DNA of 64,000 nt, from assembly GCF_000499845.2 (NCBI RefSeq), contig NC_023749.2:16708786-16772785 (forward strand), read 5' to 3'. Every line of letters begins with the position of its first letter. Position 1 is the stretch's first letter. This document shows positions 34,743 through 46,679 of this stretch, in pieces. This DNA comes from Phaseolus vulgaris. Lineage: Eukaryota > Streptophyta > Magnoliopsida > Fabales > Fabaceae. Position numbers and translations under genes: made by a program. The notes beneath the pieces are model-generated. The model was not told the origin of the DNA. It saw only the letters and a list, made by a program, of their open reading frames with translations, and did no database searches.

Positions 34743-37700
34743 TTAACTGTAATACAACTTGAGATGTGTGGCGTTCCAAGTGCGAGGAATCGCCCCTCCT
34801 TCTAACGTCTCCAAGCGGTAGGCGCCACTCCCGAGCGCCTCGGTTATTTTGAACGGTCCCGTCCACTTGGGCGATAACTTGTTCTGCATCTCATACTGAT
34901 GGGCCTTCCTCATCACCAGATCGCTGCTTCTAAACTGCCTTGACATTACCTTAGAGTTGTACCTTCGCTCAACTCTTCTCTTTACTGCTTCGGCTTTCAC
35001 TCTCGCCTCCTCCCTGACCTCATCCAGCAAATCCAGATTCATTCTTCTTTCTTCGTTCGAGTCTTCTGCCACGAAGTTCTGGAATCTCGGCGAGCTTTCC
35101 TGGATTTCGACTGGAATCATCGCATCACATCCATAAACCAAACTAAAGGGGGTCTCGTGGGTTCCTGACTGCTCAGTGGTATGGTATGCCCAAACTATGC
35201 GGGGTACCTCTTCAGCCCACGATCCCTTAGCTTTCTCTAATCTTCTCTTTAAACCTCTCAGCAACACCTGATTGGCAGACTCCACTTGGCCATTCGTCTG
35301 TGGGTGCTCGACGGATGCAAACACCTGTTGTATCCCCACCTCTTCGCACAGCTTTTTCAAGAGGTGACTTGCAAACTGAGTCCCATTGTCTGACACCAGG
35401 CGTTTAGGCACATCAAACCGGCACACTATGTTCTTCCATACAAAGCTCTCGATCCTGTGTGCGGTGATCTGGGCCACTGGCTCCGCTTCGATCCACTTGG
35501 TGAAGTATTCAATCGCCACTACCAAGTACTTCATCTGCCTGATCGCCAATGGGAAGGGTCCCAGAATGTCAATTCCCCAAGTATGGAACGGCCAGGGCCT
35601 GTAAATCGACTTCAACTCTTCTGGGGTGCCTTATGCCAATCGGCGTGCTGCTGGCATTGCTTGCAACGCTGGGCGTATCTCTTGCAATCTTCTCTCATAT
35701 TGGGCCAGTAATAGCCTGCACGGATAGTCCTTGTCGCCAGCGATCGACCTCCAATGTGGCTCTCGCAAATTCCCTCATGGAGCTCATCCATAATCCTCGT
35801 GCACTTCTCTCCGTGTATACATACAAGGAGGGGGTGTGTGAATCCAAACCTGTACAGCTCACCATCAATAAGGGTAAACTTGCTGGAGCTCTTCTTTATT
35901 TTTCTGGCCTCAGTTGAGTCAACTGGAAGCACACCATCCGCTAAGTAACGTTGGTAAGGCGTTATCCACGTGTCTAGCTCGTGGACAGCACAAATCTGCA
36001 TCGATCTTGCCCCTTTCTGCTGGGCGCGCTCTGACCCTCGGCGCCCTCAGAGTTTCCTGCATTAGGGATCTATGACTTCTCGCCGGTCTTCCCATTGATC
36101 TACAAACATGGAGAACTTGGTGGTCTGCCACGAATGCTCGAGGCGCTTTCAAAGTTTCTTGAATGACAGTCCTCTGCCTACCCCCCTTGCCCGAACTGGC
36201 GAGCTTGGCTAGCAAGTCAGCTCGGGCATTCTGTTCTCTTGGCACGTGCACCACTTCAAATGAAGCGAAAGATCTTCTTAGCTCTTGCACGTACTCCAAG
36301 TAGGCTGCCATCTGTGGGTCCTTGGCTTGGAACTCGCCAGTTACTTGTCCTGTGACCAACAGTGAGTCGCTCTTGGCCATCAGCACTCTCGCCCCCATTT
36401 CCTTAGCCAGCAGGATTCCAGCGATCAAAGCCTCATACTCTGCTTGGTTGTTGCTTGCTTTGAAAGCGAACCTCAATGACTGCTCTATCAACACTTCGTT
36501 GGGCCCTTCCAAAATGACCCCAGCCCCGCTGCCCAGCTGGTTGGACGACCCATCAACAGAGAGTACCCAGCGAAAGTCACCCTCGGCGTTCTGTGCCACT
36601 TCGGAGGACAACTTGACCACAAAATCGGCGAAGACTTGCCCTTTGATTGATCCCCGGGGTTCATACTTGATGTCGAACTCCGAAAGCTCGACCGCCCACT
36701 TCACCATCCTTCCAGCCACATCGGGCTTCTTCAAAACCTTCTGGATTGGCAGATCAGTCATCACCAGTACCGTGAAGCTTCGGAAGTAATGACACAATCT
36801 CCTCGCCGAGAATACAACCGCTAATGCTGCCTTTTCTAAGGCCTGGTACCTTACCTCCGGGCCTTGCAGCACCTTGCTAACGAAATATATAGGCCTTTGG
36901 GTCTGTTCCTGATCCTGCACTAGCACTGCGCTGATCGCCCTTTCAGTTATGGCAAAGTACAACCTGAGGGGTGTTATGCCTTGGGGCTTGCACAGAACTG
37001 GAGGGCTCGCCAAATATTCCTTGAGCTTTACGAAGGCCTCCTCACACTCCTTTGTCCAAACAAATCTGTTGTTCCTCTTCAAACATTGGAAGTATGGGTG
37101 GCCCTTCTCTCCGCTTGCCGATACGAATCGAGACAGGGCGGCCATCCGCCCCGTGAGTTGCTGCACCTCCTTCACATTGGCGGGGCTCCTCATTGCCAAA
37201 ATGGCGGCGCACTTCTCGGGGTTAGCCTCAATTCCCCTCTCTGACAGAAGAAACCCCAGAAATTTCCCTGCTTCTACACCAAAAACGCACTTTTCAGGAT
37301 TCAGTTTGAGCTTGTACCTGGCTATTGTGATGAACAACTCTTCCAAGTCTGTGACGTGCTTGTCTTTCTCCAGGGACGTCACGACCATGTCGTCGACGTA
37401 TGCCTGCACATTCTTTCTGAGCATGGGCGCGAGCACCTTGCCCATCAGCCTTTGGTATGTGGCCCCTGCATTCTTCAACCCGAAGGGCATTACCTTGTAG
37501 CAATAACATGACCTTTCCGTCATGAAGGCGGTCTTCTCTTCGTCCATGGGGTGCATTTTGATTTGGTTGTACCCCGAGAAGGCATCCAGAAAACTGAGCA
37601 GCTTGCACCCTGATGCACTGTCTACTAGGGCGTCAATGCTTGGCAAAGGGTAAGAGTCCTTCGGGCAGGCCTTGTTCAAGTCTGTAAAGTCAACGCACAT

Positions 37701-40150
37701 CCGCCATTTTCCGCTGCTCTTCTTGACCAGGACAACGTTAGCGAGCCATTCTGGATATTGGATTTCCCTGATGTGGCCCGCTGCAAGTAGTTTCTGCGTC
37801 TCTTCTTTGATCGCCTGTCTCTTCTCCTCATTGAATTTTCTTCTTCTTTGGCGGACAGGCCTGACTTGGAGGTCCATTGCCAAACGATGGCACAAGAAAT
37901 CGGGGTCGATCCCCGGCATATCTGAAGCAGCCCACACAAACGCATCCAAGTGTCTACTTATTACCTCGGCGATCTGGTCTTGCGTCTTGCTATCCAGGGT
38001 TCTTCCCAACTTAAACACCTTCCCGCTAATCTCCTTCTCGAGCCATTCCTCCACTGGCTGAGGTTTCCTCTCGCTGGCGATCAGCGCCCTCGCGATACCG
38101 GTTTCTCTGGCGGCCTCCGAGCAGTTTCTCTCCGACCTCGCCTCTACATTCCCCATCGGCACATCGCCCTCGGCGACCACCTCTAACGCCGCATCCGAAG
38201 CTCTCCGGGGTTCGCGCTCTGGCTCCACACCAGGGGGAGGCATTGTGGTTACGTGGCACACATACCTCTTGTTCTTGAGGCTGTTTTCGTAATACTTCTT
38301 CGCCTCCTTCTGGTCGGAGCAAATAGTGATGATCATACCCTCCGTAGACGGCAGCTTGACCTTCATGTGCCTTGTCGAAGGCACAGATCCTGTTCTGTTG
38401 AGCGTTGGCCTCCCCAGCAGTATGTTGTATGCTGACGGGGCGTTTACAACAAGGTACCTGACCTTCTCCGTTCGTGAGGCCAAGCCGTCAGTGAAGGTCG
38501 TCCTCAGCTCGATATACCCCCTCACCTCCACTTGGTCGCCGGCAAAACCGTACAAGCAGCCCCCATATGGTCTTAGCTGATCAGGGGACAGTTGCAACTT
38601 CTCAAAGGTTGGCCAAAACATCACATCTGCTGAGCTTCCTTGGTCGACCAGCACCCGGTGGACTGTCCTTCCTGCCGTGACAAGCGAGATCACAATGGGG
38701 TCGTTGTCGTGAGGCACCACGTCCCTGCGGTCCTCCTTGGTGAACGTGATGTCCACATCGGGCGAGTGATCCTCAAAGACTTCCACTGACATTATCGACC
38801 TCGCGTACTTCTTTCGTTGCGACGCTGTGCACCCCCCGCCGGAGAATCCGCCAGCTATGGTGTGGATCTCGCCGTGAATAGGCACCTCGTGCTGTTGCCC
38901 TCCGCTGCTCGCCGGTTGAGACCCTGATGCTTGGTCCGCTTGCTTCTCTAGCAAGTAATCCTTCAGGAAACAACATTTGACCAGCTCGGCGAGCTGGTGC
39001 CCCAGAGCCAAACACGAATTGATAGAGTGGCCAAAACTCTTGTGGAACTCGCACCATGCGTCTGGTTTTGGCCCCAAAATCTTCTCCGCCGTTTTCTCAG
39101 GCACTTTGAGCCTGGCAGCTATGTTTGGGATGGCGATCAAATCAGCCAAACCCATCACAAACTCATACCTCGGGGGGCGATTACTCTCCCTGGGGCGCCC
39201 TGGTCCCTTGCTCTTATTTTTCTTAGGGTCGTAAGGATGACGCGTCCTTTGATCCCTCTTTCCCGCCGCCGCCTCCATTACCCTCTGAGGCTGTACCCTT
39301 GCTTGGGTGCGCGGTTTAGCTGGGGCCACATTTCCTCTCTTCTCGGTGACCTCGCTCTCGGCGGCGATGTGAGCCACAGCACGTCGCCGGATTTCGGCGA
39401 ACGTGGCGGGGTGGCTCCTGATGAGCGACTCACTAAAAGGCCCAGGCAACACGCCCTTTTTGAAGGCGTGCACGAACATCTCTTCGTCCTTTCCTCCTTT
39501 CCTGGCAAACGGACTATCCGAGCTCCGAATATATTCAGGAAATCCTTCAAGGACTCCCCTTGGTACTGCCTTATATCAAACAAGTCGTAAGACACCAAAG
39601 GTGGCGCCTTGTTCACTATGTACTGCTCAACAAACATCTTGGAAAACTGTTGGAACGTGGTAATGTGGCCAGTGGGTATACTGACGAACCAGTCCAACGC
39701 CGTTCCGCTCAAAGTGCTCATGAACACCTTACAATACACCGCGTCTAAGCCCCCTGAGAGCATCATCTGAGTACGAAACGCCGTGAGATGGGCTTCAGGG
39801 TCCTCCACCCCAGTGAAAGACACTTTCACTGCCACAGTGTTAGCCGGGACTACCGAGTCCATGATCTCTTGGGAAAATGGCATAGGAAAGCTGCGTGGTG
39901 GGGATGGGGGTCTGTCCCCTGCCGCACGCTCCTCCCGCTCCTGAAGGGCTTTGCGCAGCTCTTCGTTGATCCTGTTGAGCACTTCGTTCCTTGCTTGCGA
40001 GGCCACCAGCGCCTCATGCATCCTTTCCTACTCAGAACGCGATGCAGCCACGTTCTCATGCAGCGTCCTCATCATGTCCATCACTTGCGTCATGGACACA
40101 ACATCTTCGTCGGTTGATGGCGCAACTGAACTGGAGTGCGTTGTCCTCAT
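34743..40150 (-). pseudogene. gag-pol: Gag-pol polyprotein of element C (stop and frameshifts)
   Basis: Starts at the ATG 40150 (MRTTHSSSVAPSTDED). A TAG lies at 40029-40027 where A has a Gln codon. The gag capsid region is followed by a frameshift near 39490. A long frame, 39479-35919, then covers the WCEFHKSFGH segment, protease VDQGSSADV, RT with YVDDMVV, RNase H, the second RNase H (SVDGSSN, NNQAEYEA) and the start of integrase. Frames change again near 36000 and 35615. The last part holds GIDILGPF, VSDNGTQF and NGQVESAN and ends LKLYYS at 34743. Domain order equals A and B. Sequence differs enough to be a separate subfamily. Confidence 0.92.
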
Positions 40151-40293
40151 CCTTCCTCAGCAAACTCAGCAGCTCAAAGAACTCCAAACAAACGGTGAAA
40201 ACTCCAGGAGTCGACTGCGATAGCGAGCAGTCGAACAGAAAACACTCGAAGCACCACAAACACAAACTATGGTTGGGAATCACCTTTTATACG

Positions 40294-40311
40294 TCCCCAC
40301 GGTGGGCGCCA
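40294..40311 (-). other. Primer binding site of element C
   Basis: TGGCGCCCACCGTGGGGA on the minus strand, two bases after the LTR. It is the same core as in A and B but with the canonical TGG start. The leader to the gag ATG is only about 143 bases, against about 390 in A. Confidence 0.8.
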
Positions 40312-40313
40312 AA

Positions 40314-41386
40314 TGATCCTGCCGACAACTCGAGCGTGGAGGAATTGCCTTGTCGCTTGCTTGACCCGCCTATGGCAACTGTGCTATCTGCAAGAACACT
40401 CTTAGAACCTCCTCCTCTGGGAACTCCGAACGCAACCTGCAAACACACAGACAGCGCCTCTAGCGGCCGTTTGCACTCCGACGCTCAAGTTAGATCACAG
40501 AATCACTAGAATATAATGTGTGTAAAACAGTGTGTCTGTATTTCTCTCTGATTCCCTTTTTATCTCCCTCTGTGTCTGTGCCTAACAGAATTCTGCTACG
40601 CTGTTCTCTGCGTGTGTCAGAATTCTGTTATGCTTTTGTACGAAAACGTACCACAGTCAGGGTCGTGGGTGTCTGGGTTTTCTGTCTGTACCTTTCACGA
40701 CACGGAGTGCACCTTTATCTGGGTCGCGCCCCTCTCAGACAGTGACACGTGGAGGCATGCAACTAACATCTAACCGTGCACGTGCCACCACCTGAAGGGC
40801 TCTACCGCATCTCTTTGTGCGCCTAAGTTATTCCCTTGCGGAGTAACTTAGCGCGTTTCTTCCATCTGGGTGAAATCGCACATTCCCAGGAGAACGCCAG
40901 GTGTGGCTGGACTAGGCTCACTTAGCAAGCATTGCTCTCTGCATACACGATTTCCCCTTCACGATGCCATGCACGTAATGGGTTGAGAGAGTAACCAAAC
41001 ACTGACCGGTTTACTGACTCCCTCAGGCCACTCTCGTGCACGACTATACCGACGAGGAGCTCTTCTTTCTCTGAGATATGATCATGCGAGGTCCATGCGT
41101 AACGCTCTCGCTGGGAATCTCAGTCCCAGTTTAACTGCGTGTAACACGAGACCCCGATGACCATGCACCCGATGACTGATCGGTGCTCTATTGCTTCTCG
41201 CGTTCTCCCCCGGGTGTTTATCTTGGAACTGATCTGTCGGTGGCCACTCGGTTACTGACCACCGATCTCCATACCAGGGGATCTCCTCCATAATTACTCT
41301 GCCACCTGATCCACGTGTCCCCCAGCGAGTGGTCCATGTGGTTATCTGCTGCTGACGTCATCGACTACCAATGACCGATCGGATCA
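40314..41386 (-). repeat. 5' LTR of element C
   Basis: 1073 bp, ends TGATCC/GGATCA, bordered by TSD TTTTC at 41387-41391. About 17 differences to the 3' LTR are spread evenly. Confidence 0.93.
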
Positions 41387-41391
41387 TTTTC

Positions 41392-42653
41392 CATACAAGA
41401 TGTCTTATTCAAAACAACATTTGTTCCTTGATAGTGGATGGGGGTAGGTGTGCAAATGTGGCTAGTACAAGAGTAGTAGATAAGCTTGGATTGCCTACTA
41501 TCTCTCATACAAAGCCCTACAAATTACAATGGCTTAGTGAAGTTGGAGAAATAATTGTTAATAAACAAGTCCTCATCCATTTCTCCATTGGCAAATACAA
41601 AGATGAGGTATTATGTGATGTTGTGCCCATGGAAGCCACTCATGTTCTTTTGGGAAGGCCTTGGCAATTTGATAGAAAAGTTTTACATGATGGCTTTACC
41701 AACAAACTATCTTTTGAATTCCATGGTCACAAGGTTACTTTAAAATCTCTCTCTCCAAGAGAAGTCCATGAGGACCAAGTTATCATGAAGAAAAAGAGGG
41801 AGAGTGAAAAAGATAAAAAAAGATAAGAGTTCTAAGCCTACACTCCTTGTGTCTAGGCGTGACATTGAAAGGGAAATAGTGGATCATCATCCTCTTTTCT
41901 TAGCCATCCCTAGAACTCTTAGAGTAGAATCACTTGTTGATAGTCCTCATTGCTTGGAAAATTTGGTAGAAGAGTTCCAAGATGTGTTTCAAGATCCTCC
42001 AAATGGACTTCCACCTTTGAGAGGGATTGAACACCAAATTGATTTGATACCGGGCTCTTCTTTACCAAACCGTCCAGCATATAGGACCAATCCAAGTGAA
42101 ACCAAGGAAATTCGCCAACAAGTTGAGGCTTTGATTGAGAAAGGGTGGGTGCAAAATAGCATGAGTCCTTGTGCTATGCCTATCATCTTAGTGCCAAAAA
42201 AGGATGGCACATGGCGAATGTGTTCGGATTGTAGGGCCATCAATCACATAACAATTAAGTATAGGCATCCCATACCTAGACTAGATGATTTGTTGGATGA
42301 ATTACATGGTTCAAAAATCTTTTCAAAGATTGATCTTAAAAGCGGCTACAATCAAATCCGTATCAAACCGGGTGATGAATGGAAGACGGCTTTTAAAACC
42401 AACTTTGGTTTATATGAGTGGTTAGTCATGCCTTTTGGCCTAACTAATGCACCAAGTACTTTCATGCGCCTCATGCATCATGTTCTTAGACCTTTCATTG
42501 GTAAGTTTGTTGTTGTTTACTTTTACGACATTCTCATTTATAGCTTATCTTTGAATGACCATAGGTTGCATGTTAGGCAAGTTTTAGAAACCCTTAGGAA
42601 GGAACATTTGTATGCTAACCTTACTAAATGTATGTTTGCTCTTGATCATATAG
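41392..42653 (+). pseudogene. pol: Protease and RT of element D (mutated RT active site)
   Basis: Resumes D coding after C. Protease has IVDGGRCANVAS (about 41434), where DSG would be usual, and LLGRPWQFD. A run of seven A near 41815 shifts the frame. RT follows: GTWRMCSDCRAIN, FSKIDLKSGYNQIRI and MPFGLTNAPSTF. The catalytic YFDD box reads YFYD, because codon 42524-42526 is TAC. It is cut by a solo LTR at 42653 within LDHI/EFLGF. Confidence 0.9.
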
Positions 42654-43842
42654 TGATCCTGCCGGCAACTCGAACGTGGAGGAATCGCTCTGTAGCACAC
42701 TCTGTCCCGTCTACGCGACTGCGTTTTCTACAGAATCACCCTCAGAACCTTCTCTTGGTTCTCCAAACGTGACCTGCAAAACACACAGACGGCGCCTCTA
42801 GCGGCCGTTTGCACTCCGACGATCAAGTTAGTCCACAGAACCACCAAATGAGAAAACTAGTAGTGTGTGTGAAAAACTCTTGCTCTCTGTTTCTCGTATC
42901 CCCACTTCTCTCCCTGATTCCTCCTTTTATCTCTCTGTCTCTGCTTCTGGGCATAACAGAATTCTGTTATGCTTTTCTGGCATGTGTCAGAAACCTGTTA
43001 CGCTTTTCAGAGACAGTGTACCTGCAGAATCAGAGAGTGTGGGTGTCTGTGCGTGTCTGCGCGTCTCTGTGCTGGGCTGCGCCTGTCTGTACCCTTAATG
43101 GTACGGAGTGCACCTTTGTCTGGACCGCACCCCTCTCAGATGGTGACACGTGGAGGCCTGCAACTCACATCTAACCACACACGTGTCATTTACTGGAAGG
43201 GCTCTAGCGCTTCTCTTTGTGTGCCTAAGTTACGCCCTCACGGAGTAGCTTAGGATATTTCTCTTATCTGGGTAAATCGCATACTCTTAGGAGAACGTCG
43301 GGTGTGGCTGGTCTAGGCACACTCACCAAACGTTGCTCTCTGCGTAGGCGACTTACCCTTCACGATGCCACGCACGTAATGGGTTGAGGGAATCACCAAT
43401 CACTGACTGGTTTACTAGTTCCCTCAGGCCACTCTCGTGCATGATTCCCTGAGGTGTGCTCATGCGAGATCCATGCGTAACGCTCTCGCTGGGAACCTCA
43501 GTCCCAGTTTAACTGCGTGTAACACGAGACCCCGATGACAATACACCCGATGACTGATCAGTGTTTATTCTCGACTCGCGCTCTGCCTCCAGGCGCGAGT
43601 CTGGGAACTGGTCTGCTGGTGGCCACTTGGCTACTGACCACCGATCACCATTCTGGGTGATCTGTCCCCTGACCTCTCTGCCGCCTGATCTGTCGGTGGT
43701 AACTTGGTTACTGACCACCGATCACCGCTCTTCGCGATGGTCCCCCTGACCTCTCTGCCACCTGGTCCACGTGTCACCCTTCGAGTGGTCCACGTGGTTC
43801 TCTGTTGCTGACGTCATCGACCACCGATGACCGATCGGATCA
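42654..43842 (-). repeat. Solo LTR related to the element C family
   Basis: 1189 bp, TGATCCTGCC...CGGATCA, flanked by TATAG (42649-42653 and 43843-43847). It aligns with the C LTRs but is clearly diverged and about 115 bp longer. Its removal restores the D RT reading. Small open frames in it are not genes. Confidence 0.93.
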
Positions 43843-43847
43843 TATAG

Positions 43848-45530
43848 AATTCCTAGGGTTTGTTGTGAGTTGTAAAGGGGTCCATGTGGACAAAACAAAG
43901 GTGGTGGCCATTCAAAATTGGCCTACACCGAAATCTTTAAATGAGGTCCAAAGTTTTCATGGACTTGCTTCTTTCTATAGAAGATTTGTCCCAAACTTTG
44001 GTACCATTGCCGCACCACTCAATGACATAGTGAAAAAGGATGTGGTCTTTCATTGGGGAGAATCACAACAAAATGCTTTTGATACTTTGAAAGAAAAATT
44101 GACTAATGCTCCCATCTTGACCCTTCCTAATTTTACTAAGACATTTGAGATTGAGTGTGATGTTTCAAGCATAGGTATTGGGGCTGTTCTCCTTCAAGAG
44201 GGCCACCCCATAGCCTATTTTAGTGAGAAATTGAACGGAAGTCATCTCAATTATTCCACCTATGATAAGGAATTATATGCACTTGTTAGGGCTTTGTTTA
44301 CTTGGCAACACTATCTTTTTCCCAAAGAGTTTGTGATACATAGTGATCATGAATCTCTTAAATATTTGAAAAGCCAAAACAAACTTAACAAGAGGCATGC
44401 TAAGTGGGTGGAATTCATTGAGCAATTTCCTTATGTGATCAAACACAAGCAAGGCAAAGTAAATATTGTGGCGGATGCTCTTTCTAGAAGATACATTTTG
44501 CTAAATATTTTAACCTCTCAATATCTTGGTTTTGATCACATTAAGGAACTTTATCATGTTGACCTTGATTTTTCTCTTATCTATCAAGAGTGTCTTAAGG
44601 GAGGATACAAAGACTTTTTTATTCAAGATGGCTTTCTTTTTAAAGGAAAACGTCTTTGTGTTCCTCAATGCTCTATTAGATTATCTCTTGTTAGAGAAGC
44701 TCATGAGGGGGGTTTAATGGGACATTTTGGGGTTGCTAAAACTTTGGATGTGTTGCATGAACATTTCTTTTGGCCTCATATGCATAAACATGTTCTTAGT
44801 TTGTGTGATAAATGCATAGCTTGCCGCAAAGCTAAGTCTAAGATGCATCCCCATGGTCTATATACTCCTCTTCCTATTCCTTCAATGCCTTGGGTAGATA
44901 TATCTATGGATTTCATCTTAGGCTTACCCAAGACATCAAAGGGAAAGGACTCCATTTTTGGGGTAGTGGATCGTTTTTCAAAGATGGCTCACTTTATTCC
45001 TTGCCACAAAGTGGATGATGCATGCCACATTGCAAACCTCTTCTTCCAAGAAGTGCTTCGCTTGCATGGGATTCCTAGATCTATAGTGTCCGATAGAGAT
45101 CCCAAGTTCTTGAGTCACTTTTGGAAGACCTTGTGGGGCAAGCTTGGGACTAAGCTTTTATTTTCTACCACTTGCCACCCACAAACTGATGGTCAAACCG
45201 AAGTGGTGAATAGAACTTTGGGACAACTATTGAGATGTTTTATTTCGGGGAATCCTAGAGTGTGGGAGAATTTACTACCCCATGTTGAGTTTGCATATAA
45301 TCGTGTAGTAAATTCTACAACCTCACATTCTCCTTTTGAGGTGGTCTATGGGTTTAATCCCTTAACACCTCTTGATCTTCTTCTTATTCCCCTTCTTGGA
45401 GATGTCTTGTGCAAAGATGGGGATAAAAAGGCTTCTTTTGTGAAAACTTTGCATAAAGACATCAAGAAGAGAATTAAGAAGAAGGTTGGCAAGTATGCTG
45501 AACTTGCCAATAAGAAGAGAAAAGCATTGT
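43848..45530 (+). pseudogene. pol: RT end, RNase H and integrase of element D
   Basis: Open from [12 protein letters not shown]. RNase H has [25 protein letters not shown] and [10 protein letters not shown]. The integrase zinc finger spans HFGVAK to [11 protein letters not shown]. The integrase core has D in [14 protein letters not shown] in [10 protein letters not shown] and E in [13 protein letters not shown]. It is cut by B at 45530. The last 168 bp (45363-45530) are repeated at 57911-58078 with two differences. Confidence 0.92.
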
Positions 45531-46273
45531 TGTACCGCTCTGGTAGTCGGGAGTGATGACGTGGCATCCTGCTACAGTATAGGCGTGTTGGCAAGGCGCC
45601 AGGCTGGCAGAAGGGAAGGAAGTCGGGGGGCTCGTGAAGCCGTTGGTTAAAGATGAAGTCGTCAGATGTGAACTCAGGCGACCAAGCAGTTGGAGATCGC
45701 CGGAGAAAGCACATCGCCGAAGATGAAGGAGAAGCAAATTATGAAGGCGGCCGGCGAGACCACAGGGAAGGTGTATGAGGACACCCTAACTCGCCAACTC
45801 CAGTAGAGATCGCACTCCCGAGTTAGCTATGCACTGGGCAGTACCATGCATAAGTAACTTAGCCAAAATGAGAGTAGAAGCAGCGCCAAGTCAAGGAGGC
45901 TCCAGATGATGGCACGTGTACGACTGGATGCGAGCCACGTGTCCAGGTCTGTAACTGCCAGGAGAGAGAAAACAACCAGGTATATAAGAGTTCTCAACAA
46001 ACTTTCTGAGGTACGCATGTTTAGTTTATACTCTTTACGCTTGCGAGTTGTAAAGCTGACTGTGAGAGAGGATTTGCACGGTTCTTGTTCTCTTAGTATT
46101 TGGTGATTCGGTCACTGACTTGGGCGTTGGAGTGCGATCGGCCGCAGCGGCGCCGCTCTGTTTCTTTGCAGGTTCTTGAGGTGGATCTCGAAGAGGAACG
46201 GAGGTGAGAAGCGGTGCGCACGTCGATCCTTTGACGAGGCAGTTTCCAGCGTTCCGGTCAACAGGCAGGATCA
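45531..46273 (+). repeat. 5' LTR of element B
   Basis: 743 bp, TGTACCGCTC...GGATCA. It lacks 54 bp present in the 3' LTR (57046-57104 region, including ccggttattaagttggcg). TATATAAG is at 45981-45988. Confidence 0.9.
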
Positions 46274-46274
46274 T

Positions 46275-46294
46275 CAGGCGCCCACCGTGGGGCC
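46275..46294 (+). other. Primer binding site of element B
   Basis: CAGGCGCCCACCGTGGGGCC, identical to element A. Confidence 0.75.
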
Positions 46295-46679
46295 GTGTAA
46301 AACTTGCTCCCATCCACAGCGTGAGTTCTTGGAAGTTTTCGAAGTTTTCTGCGTGGTTGTGTGCTGGTGCAACCATCGTTCGCTGTTTGCTTGAGTTTCG
46401 TTCGGTGAATTCGCGTTTTATACCGTTCGTTCGGGTTTTCGATCGATGGAGTGAGGTTTCCTGCTGTTTACACGTAATTTGTTTGGTGGAAGTTCGAGTT
46501 CTTCCGCTCGTTTGGTTGTCCGTGGGGAAGCGGTGGTTTCTGGTGAAGTTGTGGTTTTCTTTGAAGGTTTACGGTGTTCTTGAGTTTTCTTGCGTAGTTT
46601 CGCACAGTTTTCTCCGATTGATCGCTGACTCGATCGTGGTGGAAGTGTCGTTCGCTACATTCTGGGATTCGCTGAGTTC

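Larger units (their letters stand above)
28906..41386 (-). mobile_element. Element C: Tat-type retrotransposon inserted in D gag-pol
   Basis: 12,481 bp flanked by TTTTC (28901-28905 and 41387-41391). Reading on the minus strand: 5' LTR (41386-40314), primer site, gag-pol (40150-34743), repeat-rich non-coding region, polypurine tract and 3' LTR (29977-28906). The antisense gene runs on the plus strand at 30565-32842. LTR ends are TGATCC and GGATCA. I count about 17 LTR differences in 1072 bases (about 1.6%). Confidence 0.95.

Noticed and set aside
36322..36789. 155-residue plus-strand open frame in element C
   Set aside because: Shadow of the minus-strand RNase H coding region of C gag-pol.
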